A stretch of DNA of 64,000 nucleotides from Desulfobacula toluolica Tol2 (GCF_000307105.1 NC_018645.1:2999501-3063500), one strand, 5' to 3'. Counted from the first letter of the stretch, positions 20,194-30,097 are shown. A program made the numbers and translations. The notes: generated by a model not told the origin, from the sequence alone.

Positions 20194-21156
20194 TCATGGA
20201 TTTTCAAACACATCCGTTAATGCCTGTTTTGCAGCCTCACCCTTACCTTGGGCCAGAATAATACCAATACTTGACCCTGTGCAGGCTGCCTGAAGAACAG
20301 GTATTGATTTTTTTGAAAGGCAATTCAATGCCCTGCTGATAATACTGTGCCTGTCACCGAAATGAGGGCCATGGAAACTGAGCAGTTCAGCCGGACAGGT
20401 TTGACCCTCAGTGAACCCCGGCGATTTTCCCGTTAATAAAAACAGGCATATATTTTCAGGGGATATCAGATGGGCGCATGTATGAAAAAACTTATCTTCA
20501 CTATTTTCGCTGTCATCAATGGATTGAAGCTCTCGCCCAAACCCGGCCAGCTGATCAAAAGAAAACCGGTAAGCGTTCAGCGTCAGGTCAGTCTCCAATG
20601 TTATCCCATAAGTCTTTATTTTTTCCTCTACATAGGTTGCACGGGTTTCAGGATATTTTTTCTTCAAAAATTTTGTGAGTTCATCGTTTTCTTCCTGTTC
20701 AAACGGCACATGGGATTTGGGCAGATCGAAATTGGATGACAGCAGCTCTATAAATGCATCGCAATTTTGTTGATCAACCACAAATGTCAACATTGCTTTG
20801 GACGAAACCATGTGCCAAAAGGATATTTTTTGCTGTCCCAGAAGCGACAAAAGCCCTCCCAGCAGACGGAACCGATAGTGGTGAGGGTATATGGACAGGG
20901 TACAGATATCTCTTTTACAGGCCCAGTTGCCATCCTGATTCAGCACATTCTTTAAATGTCTTGACGCAATCGCCCCTGAAATAAAAGATCTGTCACCCAA
21001 AGTGTTCAAAGCCATAAACACAAGGTTAATGCTCTTTGATTGCAGAGCCTGATAGAGCAGCATACCGGATGTATAATGCCTGTCAAACTCTTCCTGGGTT
21101 ACCTGAAGATAATTTTTATTCAGGCGAATGCCGTTAATTTTTATTTGGTTCATCAT
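20194..21156 (-). CDS. Uncharacterised protein with ACT-like aspartokinase regulatory resemblance
   Basis: 320 residues, soluble. The C-terminal third (…GDRHSIISRALNCL…, …VLQAACTGSSIGIIL…) and part of the middle (…LGDRSFISGAIASRHL…) resemble the paired ACT domains of aspartate kinase, but no kinase domain is present. A ligand-binding or regulatory role is inferred only. It follows the kinase genes on the same strand; its upstream region contains one copy of the two-hairpin element. Confidence 0.5.
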   Translation of the reverse strand: MMNQIKINGIRLNKNYLQVTQEEFDRHYTSGMLLYQALQSKSINLVFMALNTLGDRSFISGAIASRHLKNVLNQDGNWACKRDICTLSIYPHHYRFRLLGGLLSLLGQQKISFWHMVSSKAMLTFVVDQQNCDAFIELLSSNFDLPKSHVPFEQEENDELTKFLKKKYPETRATYVEEKIKTYGITLETDLTLNAYRFSFDQLAGFGRELQSIDDSENSEDKFFHTCAHLISPENICLFLLTGKSPGFTEGQTCPAELLSFHGPHFGDRHSIISRALNCLSKKSIPVLQAACTGSSIGIILAQGKGEAAKQALTDVFENP

Positions 21157-21174
21157 CCCAAAATCCTAGCAAAT

Positions 21175-21262
21175 AACACGGGCAGACCAGCGATTTTCCT
21201 TTGGTTTGCACACAACAAAATATGAAAGTTTTTATGTGATTTTTTTAAGACTTTCATATAAA
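21175..21262. promoter_or_regulatory. Two-hairpin element, copy a (degenerate)
   Basis: Contains CGGGCAGACC…GGTTTGC, the spacer CACAACAAA and the arm pair TGAAAG / CTTTCATATAA shared with four other copies at 28-32 kb. Unlike them it lacks the leading CTGCC. It is read on the plus strand although both flanking genes are on the minus strand, so here it might be a leader of the minus-strand gene only as its complement. Confidence 0.5.
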
Positions 21263-21357
21263 GTATCCCGACAAGTCAGAATCAAAATGGCGGGGAAAAG
21301 AAACTCTCCCCGCCATAATAATCTTTCAATTCAACAAAAATTATTGCAAAATTCAAC

Positions 21358-21747
21358 TCACGACTCGCAATGTTCCTTTACGATTTCCATTAACTTATCC
21401 AAATCAATTGGTTTTGGAACATAATCATCGGCTAAAGTTGTTTTGCCATCATGATGTGTATAACTGGTTGTTTTAACGGAATCAGCGACAGCAGTTAAGA
21501 GAACAACAGAAATTTTTTTCAGATCAGGATTGTTTTTAATCTCTTCACAGACTTCCCATCCGTTCTTTCTGGGCATCATTACATCAAGGATGACAAGATC
21601 AGGTTTCTCTTCATTTATTTTTTCCATAGCTTCTTCACCGTCATAAGCCTTGGCCACCCTGTATTCCAGAGCTTCTAATTTCATAGAAACCGCTTCCACC
21701 AAATCGGGATCATCGTCTACGACTAAAACAAATTGTTTTTCACTCAT
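21358..21747 (-). CDS. Single-domain response regulator (CheY-like)
   Basis: 129 residues, a lone receiver domain: acidic pair DDD near residue 11, phospho-acceptor Asp in VILDVMMPRKNG, conserved Thr/Ala in LLTAVAD, and Lys in VPKPID. No output domain. Found upstream of the folate/HdrA genes and near two kinases. Partner unknown. Confidence 0.88.
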   Translation of the reverse strand: MSEKQFVLVVDDDPDLVEAVSMKLEALEYRVAKAYDGEEAMEKINEEKPDLVILDVMMPRKNGWEVCEEIKNNPDLKKISVVLLTAVADSVKTTSYTHHDGKTTLADDYVPKPIDLDKLMEIVKEHCES

Positions 21748-21787
21748 TGTTATTGCTCCTTTTTGTTGTCATAAGGATTTTATATTC

Positions 21788-22711
21788 CTATAGCACAGGT
21801 CGAGGGAATAATCCTGCTTTTTCTACAATTTGGGGAACCTTTTCTTCCCATTCAATAGCCATAATATGAAATCCGTGTACGCCTTTGACTTCTTTTAATC
21901 TTTGAATGGATTCTACGGCTATTCTTATGCCTTCTTCGGGCTGCTCTTCCTTGGAGACACCTTCCATTCGCTTGATAACCTCATCAGGCACATCCATGCC
22001 CGGCACTTTGTTTTTCATATATTTGGCCATACCGGCTGATTTCATGGGTGTGATCCCGGCCAAAAGATGCACCTGTTCATCCAGTCCCCTGTCACACATC
22101 ATTTCCATATATTTTTCAAACTTATCCAGATTAAAAATACACTGGGTCTGGATAAAATCAGCACCTGCCCTTACTTTTTTGTCCAGCCTCATAACCCTGA
22201 GTTCAAAGGGATCGGCAAATGGATTGGCAGCAGCTCCAATAAACATTTTCGGAGGAGTTTTAATATCTGCTCCACCCTGGAATTTGCCTTCATCCCTCAT
22301 TTTTTTAACCGTTTGAACCAATTGAACCGAATCCAGATCAAATACGCCATTTGCCATGGGATGATCACCGAATTTCGCATGATCGCCGGACAGGCACATC
22401 ATGGTGTTAATTCCAAGAGAATAAGCCCCTATAATATCGCTTTGCATGGCCAGACGATTTCTGTCTCTTGTGACCATCTGCAAAATGGGGTCCAGTCCCA
22501 TCTGCTTGATAATAACGCCTGCCGCCCAACTGGACATTCGCACCATGGCGGTCTGGTTGTCTGTTACATTGACGGCATCAACATGATCTTTTATAAGATT
22601 TGCCTTTTCTCTTACTATTTCAGGAATTGCGCCCCTGGGAGGACCGACCTCAGATGTCACTGCAAGGTTTCCAGATGCCAATACTTTTTCCAGTTTGCTT
22701 TCAGTCTTCAT
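21788..22711 (-). CDS. metF: Methylenetetrahydrofolate reductase, MetF type
   Basis: 307 residues; the start at 22711 overlaps the metV stop by four bases. TIM-barrel MTHFR features: SEVGPPRG at the N terminus with the catalytic-type Glu, AVNVTDNQ, QMVTRDRNR, CLSGDH and QTQCIFNLDKF (flavin and folate pocket). It catalyses methylene-THF to methyl-THF interconversion in the methyl branch of the Wood-Ljungdahl pathway. Gene order metF-metV-mvhD-hdrA matches the MetFV-Hdr-MvhD complexes proposed to couple this step to electron bifurcation. Confidence 0.9.
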   Translation of the reverse strand: MKTESKLEKVLASGNLAVTSEVGPPRGAIPEIVREKANLIKDHVDAVNVTDNQTAMVRMSSWAAGVIIKQMGLDPILQMVTRDRNRLAMQSDIIGAYSLGINTMMCLSGDHAKFGDHPMANGVFDLDSVQLVQTVKKMRDEGKFQGGADIKTPPKMFIGAAANPFADPFELRVMRLDKKVRAGADFIQTQCIFNLDKFEKYMEMMCDRGLDEQVHLLAGITPMKSAGMAKYMKNKVPGMDVPDEVIKRMEGVSKEEQPEEGIRIAVESIQRLKEVKGVHGFHIMAIEWEEKVPQIVEKAGLFPRPVL

Positions 22712-23376
22712 AATGACAAATCCTCTCTGATTATTTTTCTGGGTCCGCCGCCGCCTGCAGGTCTCCAATCTTTAGCTTCCATAATTTCTTCATACCGTTT
22801 TTCCATTCCAAGTGCCTTTAATCTTTCCCAGATCAAACACCAGGCACAGTCAACATCGGGAGAAATTTCACACATGCTGTTGGAGGTTCCGCCGCATGGA
22901 CCGTTGAGCAGATGTTTGGAACATCTTGAAACAGGACAGATGCCACCTGTGATGCCCAGCAGACAATCACCGCATCCCTGGCACCTTTCCGCCCAGATTC
23001 CCTGGGATTCGGATGCGCCCATAAATTTTGTATTTACCGCAGGAAACACGGGTTTATCCTTATACCGTTCGGCAATGGTCTGCACGCCACACCCGCAGGC
23101 CATGGACAAAACAGCATCGGCTCTGTCAATTTCAGATACAAGTTCTTCGACATATTCAGGATCACATTGTCTTTCCAGTGTTATTTCCTTGATATCAATC
23201 GTCTTGCCCTGCTTTAAACAATTCAGGTGAAGGGCTGATGCTAAAAGACCGACTTCTTTTCTTCCACCGGCTGCACAGACAGTCACACATTCATTACAAC
23301 CAACCAGAAGAATCCGGTCATAGGGTGAAATATATTCTATAATTTCTTTTAATGGTTTTTGCTCTGCTGTTATCAT
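22708..23376 (-). CDS. metV: MetV-type zinc/iron-sulfur partner of methylene-THF reductase
   Basis: 222 residues. N-terminal part with GCNECVTVCAAGG and CGCG; C-terminal methylene-THF reductase zinc-binding-like domain with many cysteines (CQGCGDCLLGITGGICPVSRC, then GPCGG). MetV binds MetF and passes electrons to it. Overlaps metF by 4 bp, so co-translation is likely. Confidence 0.87.
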   Translation of the reverse strand: MITAEQKPLKEIIEYISPYDRILLVGCNECVTVCAAGGRKEVGLLASALHLNCLKQGKTIDIKEITLERQCDPEYVEELVSEIDRADAVLSMACGCGVQTIAERYKDKPVFPAVNTKFMGASESQGIWAERCQGCGDCLLGITGGICPVSRCSKHLLNGPCGGTSNSMCEISPDVDCAWCLIWERLKALGMEKRYEEIMEAKDWRPAGGGGPRKIIREDLSL

Positions 23377-23401
23377 ATTCTTATCTCCGAAGATTTAATC
23401 A

Positions 23402-23845
23402 TCAAATAGCTGCCTTCTGATGGTTATCTGTGTTGATATATTTAACGGGACTGGGTCCCAGTTGTTTTATTTTTTCAGTAAATTCGCTTGCGGTACGGGC
23501 AAAAAGTTCACCCATTCCAGCCGACATCCTGATCATTTCCACCCGTTCTTTTTCCCAGCCAAGTTCTTCCAGGATTTTTTGTACATGTGCGACCCTGTAT
23601 CCTGCACGGGTATTTCCATTTTTAAAATGGCAGTCCCCTTCAAGGCATCCGGCAACATAAACACCGTCCGCTCCTTTTTCAAGGGCTTTCATGATATGGA
23701 TGGCATCCACTTTTCCCGTGCATGGCACACGGATGATTTTTACGTTTGGCGGATAGGATATCCTTTTGCTGCCTGCCATATCAGCAGCAGTATAGGCGCA
23801 ATAATGACAACAAAATGCGACAATTTCCGGTTCAAAGTTTTCCAT
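23402..23845 (-). CDS. mvhD: MvhD/FlpD-type [2Fe-2S] electron-transfer subunit
   Basis: 147 residues with the family pattern FCCHYC…, PCTGKVDAIHIMKALEKGADGV and GCLEGDCHF. In methanogens MvhD links hydrogenase to HdrA; in acetogens and sulfate reducers it links HdrA to other partners. Its start codon overlaps the hdrA stop by one base. Confidence 0.9.
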   Translation of the reverse strand: MENFEPEIVAFCCHYCAYTAADMAGSKRISYPPNVKIIRVPCTGKVDAIHIMKALEKGADGVYVAGCLEGDCHFKNGNTRAGYRVAHVQKILEELGWEKERVEMIRMSAGMGELFARTASEFTEKIKQLGPSPVKYINTDNHQKAAI

Positions 23846-26800
23846 TAGTTCACCTCCCCAAACAAACCGTCTAATTTGGCCAAAATCTGATCGTCTTCAT
23901 AAGCAAGCAACTGAATGGCCTTTGCCGGGCAGTCTGCAGCGCAAATTCCACATCCCTGGCATTTGGCCGGATCAATCTGCGAATAACCGTCCTCGTTGAT
24001 AAACGGAATACCGAACGGACAGGCACGAACACAAACCAGACAGGCAGCACATTTGGCTCCGTCTACTTTGGCTATTGCCGCCCCCAGATTGATTTCTTTT
24101 TTAGCCAGCAGGGTTTGTGCCCGTCCTGCTGCGGCATAAGCCTGGGTAATACTCTCCCTGATTGTTTTTGGAGAGTGAGTTGTTCCGGCTATAAAATTTC
24201 CCCTCACAGACATATCAACCGGACGAAGCTTCACATGATCCTCAAGAAAATAGTTGTCTTCTGTTCTTGACAGATGGAACATCATACCCAGATCTTCCGT
24301 GGTTTCATCATCGGCAATCATCCCGGTGCTAAGGGCAAGATAATCCGCATCAATTTGAATCTTTCTGCCAAGGATCGTATCATCCACAAGAACGGACACC
24401 TGATCGTTTTCCAACAATACTTCCGGTTTGTTGTCTAAAGAGAACCGGATGAATTTTACATCCAGATTTCTGGCTTGCCTGTAATAATCTTCCTGAAAAC
24501 CATAGGTACGAATATCTCTGTATAAAACATAAATTTCCGCGTAAGGATTAATGGCTTTAATTCGCAAAGCATTTTTCATGGCCGTCTGGCAGCAAACTCT
24601 TGAACAATTTGGGTTGCCGGGTTCTCTTGATCCCACACATTGAATCATCACCACCTGGTTCATGGCTTTAATTCTTTCAGGATCATCTTCAATCAAGGCA
24701 TCCAGTTCAAGCTGAGTGGCAATATTGTCATGGGTTCCAAGGCCATACTCATCCGGCCTGTTTGGCAGGGCACCTGTGGCAAAAATGGTCACCCCGTGAT
24801 TGAGCTGCATATAGTTCATTCTTGCACCAGTCTGGATACCGGTTGTAAACCGCCCCGGCACACCTGAATGATCTACGACAATGGTCCGTGTCATAACCTG
24901 GATATTTTTATTGGCTGACACATCTTTTATCAATTGATCAATAAACGGAGCTACTTCGTCCCCTTCGATTGTCCGTCTGATGGATTTTGCCACGCCTCCC
25001 AGATTAGGGTTGCGTTCCAGAAGATAGACCCTAATGCCCTGACCTGCCAGTTGAAGTGCTGCCGTCATTCCGGTAACACCGCCACCCACAACCAATGCAT
25101 TCTGGTTCATGGGCAAAGTCTGATCCATCAAAGGCCTGCTTTTGCAAACACCGCTGACACCGATCTGCAGCAGCTTGAACGCCTTGTCCAGAGCCTGCTC
25201 CGGCTGTCCCATATGGGTCCAGGTATTCTGATCCCTTAAATTGACTATTTCCACCAGATATTTGTTTAATCCCGCACGGCGCATCAGATCCTGAAACTTG
25301 GTTTCATGAGTCCTGGGAGAACAACCTCCGATCACCACCCGGTTTAAATTATTGTTTTTAATTGATTCTTCAATCAGGGCCATGGACTCTTTGCTGCACC
25401 CATACCCTACGGCCTGTGAAACAGCCACATTGGGAAGGGTTCCGGCAAATTGAACCATTTTGTCAACATCCACCACGCCACCGATTTCCAGTCCGCAGTC
25501 ACACACAAAGACCCCTATTTTGGGTTCCTCTTCTGAAACATCTCTTTCCGGTATAAAATCAATATCTGTTTCAGGCAGATCCATGACAGCAGGCAGGTCG
25601 GATGCCGCCATGCTTGCAGCAGCACTTGCCTGAACTATTGTTTCGGGAATATCTTTGGGACTCTCGGCCACACCGCAAACATATACACCTGGTCTGGATG
25701 TCATAACCGGGTTAAAATTATTTGTCTTTGCAAAATTATGGACGTTTAAGTCAATCCCCAGGCGGGATGCAAGATCAATGTTTGTTTCACAAACCCTGAA
25801 CCCGGTTGAAAGCACAACCATGTCAAAATCTTCTGTTATGCGGCGAGCTTCTTCTTCCAGGGTATAGGTGATGGAAAGATCTTGAGTTTCGCTGTCTTCA
25901 TAAATGGAATGAGGCCGGCAGCGGATCATCCGGATGCCATAATCATTTTTGGCCCGGTTAAAATAAAGTTCATAATCTTTGCCATAGGTCCGCATATCCA
26001 TATAGAAAATAGTAGTTTCAATACTTTCGGCAAATCTTTCTTTTGTTACAATGGCTTCTTTTAAGGCATACATGCAGCAAACCCCGGAACAATAAGGCAC
26101 ATCAGCCTTATTAATTCCTCTTGATCCGACACATTGTATCCATGCCACTTTTTTAGGCCGTTTTTTATCTGAAACCCTTACAAGATCGCCCTGGAAAGGC
26201 CCGGAAGCCGACATGATCCGTTCATACTCCAGACCGGTTACAACATTATCAAACCGGCCCCCGCCGAAATTATCCAGCACAGAGGGATCAAACAATTCAG
26301 CCCCGACGCTTAACACGACCGATGCCACGTCAATGGTAGTTGTCTTTTGGGTATCATCCGGAAGAATGGCATCTGCCTTGCATACCTTCTGCAAAGCCGC
26401 CACATCGGTTATTTTTTCAATATCAATGGAAAAAGCATAAGGGGTTGCCTGAGGATATCGCATACAGGTAGGCGCACGCGGATCAAGTCCGGGGGTAAAT
26501 CGAACCGCATCGGGATAATGTTTGTGGCACTCTCCGCATGCCGTACATTTATCCATATCAATATATCTTGGCTCGGTAACAAGCGTGGCCTTAAAATCAC
26601 CAGCCTCACCAGTCAACTCTTCAAGCCGGGTCATGGGTTGTAAATCCAGATGGATCTGTCTTGTATTTTCGGACAAATGGGGAGATACCGTACATAAATC
26701 ACAATTATTGGTTGGAAACGTTCGGTCCAACTGGGTCATCAACCCGCCAATTGAATATGATTTATCAATGAGTACGACATTTCGGCGGGATTCAGCCAAA

Positions 26801-26883
26801 TCCAATGCCGCACGGATGCCTCCGACACCACCACCGATAACAAGCACACTCTTATCATGTTGAATATTTTTAAGCTTTTGCAT
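23845..26883 (-). CDS. hdrA: Large HdrA-like flavin/iron-sulfur electron-bifurcating subunit (double module)
   Basis: 1,012 residues from ATG 26883 (AGG seven bases upstream; GTG at 26931 has no site). Two HdrA FAD modules in tandem: VIGGGVGGIRAALDLAE near the N terminus and VVGGGVTGMTAALQLAG near residue 625. The first carries CTACGEC. The C terminus has two ferredoxin motifs, CAACLVCVRACP and CQGCGICAADCP. Single-module HdrA is about 650 residues, so this is the fused type of Desulfobacterota. It probably accepts electrons from MvhD and the folate enzymes; hdrB/hdrC are absent here. Confidence 0.88.
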   Translation of the reverse strand: MQKLKNIQHDKSVLVIGGGVGGIRAALDLAESRRNVVLIDKSYSIGGLMTQLDRTFPTNNCDLCTVSPHLSENTRQIHLDLQPMTRLEELTGEAGDFKATLVTEPRYIDMDKCTACGECHKHYPDAVRFTPGLDPRAPTCMRYPQATPYAFSIDIEKITDVAALQKVCKADAILPDDTQKTTTIDVASVVLSVGAELFDPSVLDNFGGGRFDNVVTGLEYERIMSASGPFQGDLVRVSDKKRPKKVAWIQCVGSRGINKADVPYCSGVCCMYALKEAIVTKERFAESIETTIFYMDMRTYGKDYELYFNRAKNDYGIRMIRCRPHSIYEDSETQDLSITYTLEEEARRITEDFDMVVLSTGFRVCETNIDLASRLGIDLNVHNFAKTNNFNPVMTSRPGVYVCGVAESPKDIPETIVQASAAASMAASDLPAVMDLPETDIDFIPERDVSEEEPKIGVFVCDCGLEIGGVVDVDKMVQFAGTLPNVAVSQAVGYGCSKESMALIEESIKNNNLNRVVIGGCSPRTHETKFQDLMRRAGLNKYLVEIVNLRDQNTWTHMGQPEQALDKAFKLLQIGVSGVCKSRPLMDQTLPMNQNALVVGGGVTGMTAALQLAGQGIRVYLLERNPNLGGVAKSIRRTIEGDEVAPFIDQLIKDVSANKNIQVMTRTIVVDHSGVPGRFTTGIQTGARMNYMQLNHGVTIFATGALPNRPDEYGLGTHDNIATQLELDALIEDDPERIKAMNQVVMIQCVGSREPGNPNCSRVCCQTAMKNALRIKAINPYAEIYVLYRDIRTYGFQEDYYRQARNLDVKFIRFSLDNKPEVLLENDQVSVLVDDTILGRKIQIDADYLALSTGMIADDETTEDLGMMFHLSRTEDNYFLEDHVKLRPVDMSVRGNFIAGTTHSPKTIRESITQAYAAAGRAQTLLAKKEINLGAAIAKVDGAKCAACLVCVRACPFGIPFINEDGYSQIDPAKCQGCGICAADCPAKAIQLLAYEDDQILAKLDGLFGEVN

Positions 26884-26960
26884 GGGTAACCTGTTTTTAT
26901 TTATGGTATCCATCATCTGTAATGGGTTCACACAGATAATTAAAGATGGATGAGTTTATG

Positions 26961-27833
26961 TTAAAGCCCTGCACAGTCCAGTATTGCCGGCAAACGGTCT
27001 TCCCAGCCAGAGGCGGAAATCTTTACCCCCTGAACCTGGCTTTGAAGTTCCTTGATCATTTCTCCTGCAATATTGATACATTCTGTTTCCCGGTCCTTTG
27101 ATTTGCGTATCCGGGTAATCGTTGCCTCAGACAATTTTGAAGCAGGATCATTAATTGAAATGTAGCGGGCCATACCAACATTTTTCAACATGTAAACCGT
27201 GGCAATCACCGGTACATTCAATGATTTGAATTTATTTAAAATTTGAACATAGCCGTCAATATCAAAAACAGGGGGGACCATTATATACTGGGCACCTGCC
27301 TCTACCTTTTCCCCGGCACTTTGAAATTCTATTTCAAGATGGTCATCGTTTCGGATCGGTTGGACCTGGCATCCTGTGAAGAATTCAGGTTTTCCTTTTA
27401 ATTCAAAACCGGCAAGGTCCGTTCCTCTTTGAAGAGTATTGAGCATGATCAGCAATTCCAGCTCATTAAGATCATCAACCGGCTTGGCATTCTGATGATC
27501 ACCATGGCTTATTGCCTCACCTTGTACAACCAGAAGGTTGTTTACCCCAAGGATATGAGCTGCAAGCATATCTCCCTGAAGGGCCATCCTGTTGCGATCC
27601 CTGCCATAGATGTGAATCATGGGCTCCATCCCCTGCTGCCGGATAATCGCACCACCGGCAAGGGCGCTCATGTGCATGACGCCGTTATCCATGCCTGGAA
27701 TTACCACGGCATCTATTCTGGATTTAAGGTGTCTCACATTGGTTACAAGATCTGATATATCAACTCCTTTGGGGGTATTTATTTCGGCAAGTACAACAAA
27801 ATCCCCTTGGGAAAGTTTATTTTGAAGAGTCAT
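26961..27833 (-). CDS. Second MetF-like methylenetetrahydrofolate reductase
   Basis: 290 residues, start with AAGGATG site. It keeps the barrel landmarks AEINTPKG, VIPGMDNG, IYGRDRNR, VQGEAISHGDH and a PPVFDIDGY strand, but differs clearly from the metF at 21788. It heads the operon 5' to hdrA. A second reductase subunit or a paralogue with a different folate or partner is possible; no MetV follows directly. Confidence 0.82.
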   Translation of the reverse strand: MTLQNKLSQGDFVVLAEINTPKGVDISDLVTNVRHLKSRIDAVVIPGMDNGVMHMSALAGGAIIRQQGMEPMIHIYGRDRNRMALQGDMLAAHILGVNNLLVVQGEAISHGDHQNAKPVDDLNELELLIMLNTLQRGTDLAGFELKGKPEFFTGCQVQPIRNDDHLEIEFQSAGEKVEAGAQYIMVPPVFDIDGYVQILNKFKSLNVPVIATVYMLKNVGMARYISINDPASKLSEATITRIRKSKDRETECINIAGEMIKELQSQVQGVKISASGWEDRLPAILDCAGL

Positions 27834-28219
27834 TTATTCATCCTTTTTATTTTCAAAAAGCTTTGGGTTTAACTCTCATCAACAATTCACATAACTTAAA
27901 CAAACAAAATTGTTAAATAGCAGAAACCATGCCAAGCTCAGAGTGAACGCAATTTGTCTTTAAATACAATGATTAATATGAATCTAAATCAAGAAAATTC
28001 ATTATAGTGAACAAATATTTAGAACATTTTCAAAAAAACTATTAGAAAATCCTCAATATTTTGAAATTATTCTAAACTTTTTTTACTTTGAAGATAATGA
28101 AATACACTTTTTATGGATGCATTTTCAGGAATGATAAATTCTTAAGTTTACTTTTAACACAAATTTACGCTAATATTATTATATTTGTGAGACTATTTAA
28201 GTTATTCATTAAAACTTAA
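27834..28219. other. AT-rich divergent intergenic region
   Basis: Separates the minus-strand folate operon from the plus-strand permease gene. Very AT-rich with no frame carrying a ribosome site. It should hold both promoters. Nothing further is identifiable. Confidence 0.4.
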
Positions 28220-28303
28220 TAACTGCCAAGGGCAGACTTGATCTTTCACCTTGGTTTGCCCACAACAAAGATTGAAAGTAAATTTTTGAAGACTTTCATA
28301 TAA
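28220..28303 (+). promoter_or_regulatory. Two-hairpin leader element, copy b
   Basis: CTGCCAAGGGCAG can form a local hairpin. The same GGGCAGAC can instead pair with GGTTTGCCC downstream, so the pairings exclude each other. Then CACAACAAAG and a second hairpin GAAAGT / ACTTTCATATAA. It ends 22 bases before the EamA-type permease start, so a leader-RNA role is plausible. Confidence 0.55.
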
Positions 28304-28325
28304 AAAAAACAAAGGCTTTTTTTTA

Positions 28326-29372
28326 ATGCAGTTTATCCTGGCCGCAGTCGTTTCAGCCATACTTTTTGGTTCCTCCACACCCATTGGCAAACTATTGCTC
28401 AAGACCCTCACCCCTTTTCAACTGGCAGGTCTTTTGTATGTTGGCGCTGCCATAGGAGTCTTGCCCTTTTCTGTGTTTGCAGGCAATCGTGTCAGTATCA
28501 AAGCTCTTGATAAAAAAAACACCTGCAGGCTTGCAGGTGCTATCGGATTTGGTGGGATTATAGGCCCTGTGCTGCTGTTGATGGGACTTCAAAAAGGATC
28601 TGGGGCTTCCGTGTCAATGTGGCTGAACCTGGAACTGATTGCCACGGCTGTCATGGGATACCTGGTGTTCCGGGATCACCTGGGACGATTCGGATGGATA
28701 GGGGTTGGCGGCACCTTGTTTGCATCTGTTTTATTGTCCTGGCACGAAGGCCCCATTGGTTTGATGGCCCTGCTGTTCGTTACAGGTGCCTGCATTTGCT
28801 GGGCTCTTGACAACCATTTGACCGCATTAATAGATACAATCACCCCTTCCCAAAGCACGTTCTGGAAAGGAGTAACAGCAGGAAGCCTGAACCTGGCCAT
28901 TGCCTTTATAGCAGAGCCTTACTCAAAAAACATCCCGGTCATCCTCTTTGCCCTCATGGTCGGGATTTTTGCCTATGGATTCAGTATCAGCCTTTATATC
29001 ACGGCAGCACAGAATCTGGGGGCTACCCGAAGCCAGATGATTTTTGCAGGTGCCCCGTTTTTCGGAGTGGCATTGTCTGCCCTGATTTTACATGAACGCA
29101 TCTTTCCTCTCCAGATGGCGGCAGCCCTGGTTCTAATAATTTCCCTGTTCACACTTTTCCTGGACCGGCATACCCACATCCATGTCCATGGCCCCTTGAA
29201 ACACAAACATTTGCACCATCATGATGATGACCATCACACCCACACTCATTCAAGCAAAAAAGAAAAAATTGCCCACCTCCACTGGCATCGCCACGAACCG
29301 GTTTTACACTCACACCCTCACTGGCCGGATATCCATCACAGGCATAAATCCGGTCATACTGATAAAACATAA
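28326..29372 (+). CDS. EamA/DMT-superfamily permease with histidine-rich C-terminal tail
   Basis: 348 residues. About ten membrane helices in two EamA repeats (starting LAAVVSAILFGSSTPIGKLL) cover residues 1-280. The last about 65 residues are soluble and extremely His-rich (HTHIHVHG, HHHDDDHHTHTHS, HLHWHRHE), unlike normal DMT exporters. Such a tail suggests binding of a transition metal such as nickel, cobalt or zinc. Metal transport or sensing is inferred. Preceded by the two-hairpin element. Confidence 0.75.
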   Translation: MQFILAAVVSAILFGSSTPIGKLLLKTLTPFQLAGLLYVGAAIGVLPFSVFAGNRVSIKALDKKNTCRLAGAIGFGGIIGPVLLLMGLQKGSGASVSMWLNLELIATAVMGYLVFRDHLGRFGWIGVGGTLFASVLLSWHEGPIGLMALLFVTGACICWALDNHLTALIDTITPSQSTFWKGVTAGSLNLAIAFIAEPYSKNIPVILFALMVGIFAYGFSISLYITAAQNLGATRSQMIFAGAPFFGVALSALILHERIFPLQMAAALVLIISLFTLFLDRHTHIHVHGPLKHKHLHHHDDDHHTHTHSSKKEKIAHLHWHRHEPVLHSHPHWPDIHHRHKSGHTDKT

Positions 29373-29378
29373 GTAAAA

Positions 29379-29651
29379 TCAGCAATGTCCGCCCCAGAAA
29401 CCAGGTGCCTCATTTCTTGAACGGGTCCAGGTTGCATCAGGATAGGAATCCGGAGAATGGACATCTGATTTGTTAATCAATTCCTGACGTTCTTTTTCTC
29501 CTTCAAGAACACGATCGATATCGGTTTCCACATGCAATGCATTGATCATGGCCTGTTGTTTTTTCAAGGTCTGATCAACAAGATTTTTGCACTCTCCTTC
29601 AGTACAGATACCGGTACGGTCTCTTTCCAAAATATGTATCATCTTTTTCAT
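29379..29651 (-). CDS. Small hypothetical protein with terminal Cys
   Basis: 90 residues, well supported by an AGGAGG site just before the ATG at 29651. Helical and charged, with CTEGEC near residue 16 and a GHC C terminus. No family recognised. It is convergent with the His-tailed permease, their stops six bases apart. Cys and His ends could bind metal, but this is speculation. Confidence 0.6.
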   Translation of the reverse strand: MKKMIHILERDRTGICTEGECKNLVDQTLKKQQAMINALHVETDIDRVLEGEKERQELINKSDVHSPDSYPDATWTRSRNEAPGFWGGHC

Positions 29652-30097
29652 GGGGACACCTCCTTATTTAATGGTGATTTAGGTTTTACTCCAATCAATA
29701 AAAAAGACTTGCTCAATATGGAAATCACAATCCCATATTGTCAGAGTGCCTGCCAACACAACAAGAATGGCAACATTCAATATATGAGCTTACAAATGGG
29801 CTTAGAAATGGTACTTCAAAAAATTGAGTTTGGTATATGGAACAGGATTTAAGAAAAGGTAATCAAAAGAATGGTAATCAAAACAAATCTTACGGCTGTC
29901 AAACACAAAACACAGAGCCGGACTTACAACTTTTCTTGCCAGGCACTCTTTAGATAATATAGTGAAAAGACTTGAAAAAGTCAATGATTGTGTCTGCTTT
30001 AAAATTAAAACGACTTCTTTCTTGTTCAACAGTTCAAAACAGTTTAAAATACATTTTTTTAAACAGTCACTCGGTAGTTCAGGCAGTATTTTAAAAA
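29652..30097. other. Intergenic region without a supported gene
   Basis: About 450 bases between a minus-strand small gene and the repeated leader elements. Both strands have frames, but none has a ribosome site or recognisable product. A minus-strand frame at 29802-30197 runs through element copy c and looks spurious. Confidence 0.4.

Noticed and set aside
22067-23230. Long plus-strand frame of 387 residues opposite metF/metV
   Set aside because: Shadow of the strongly supported minus-strand genes; composition is atypical and no start signal exists.
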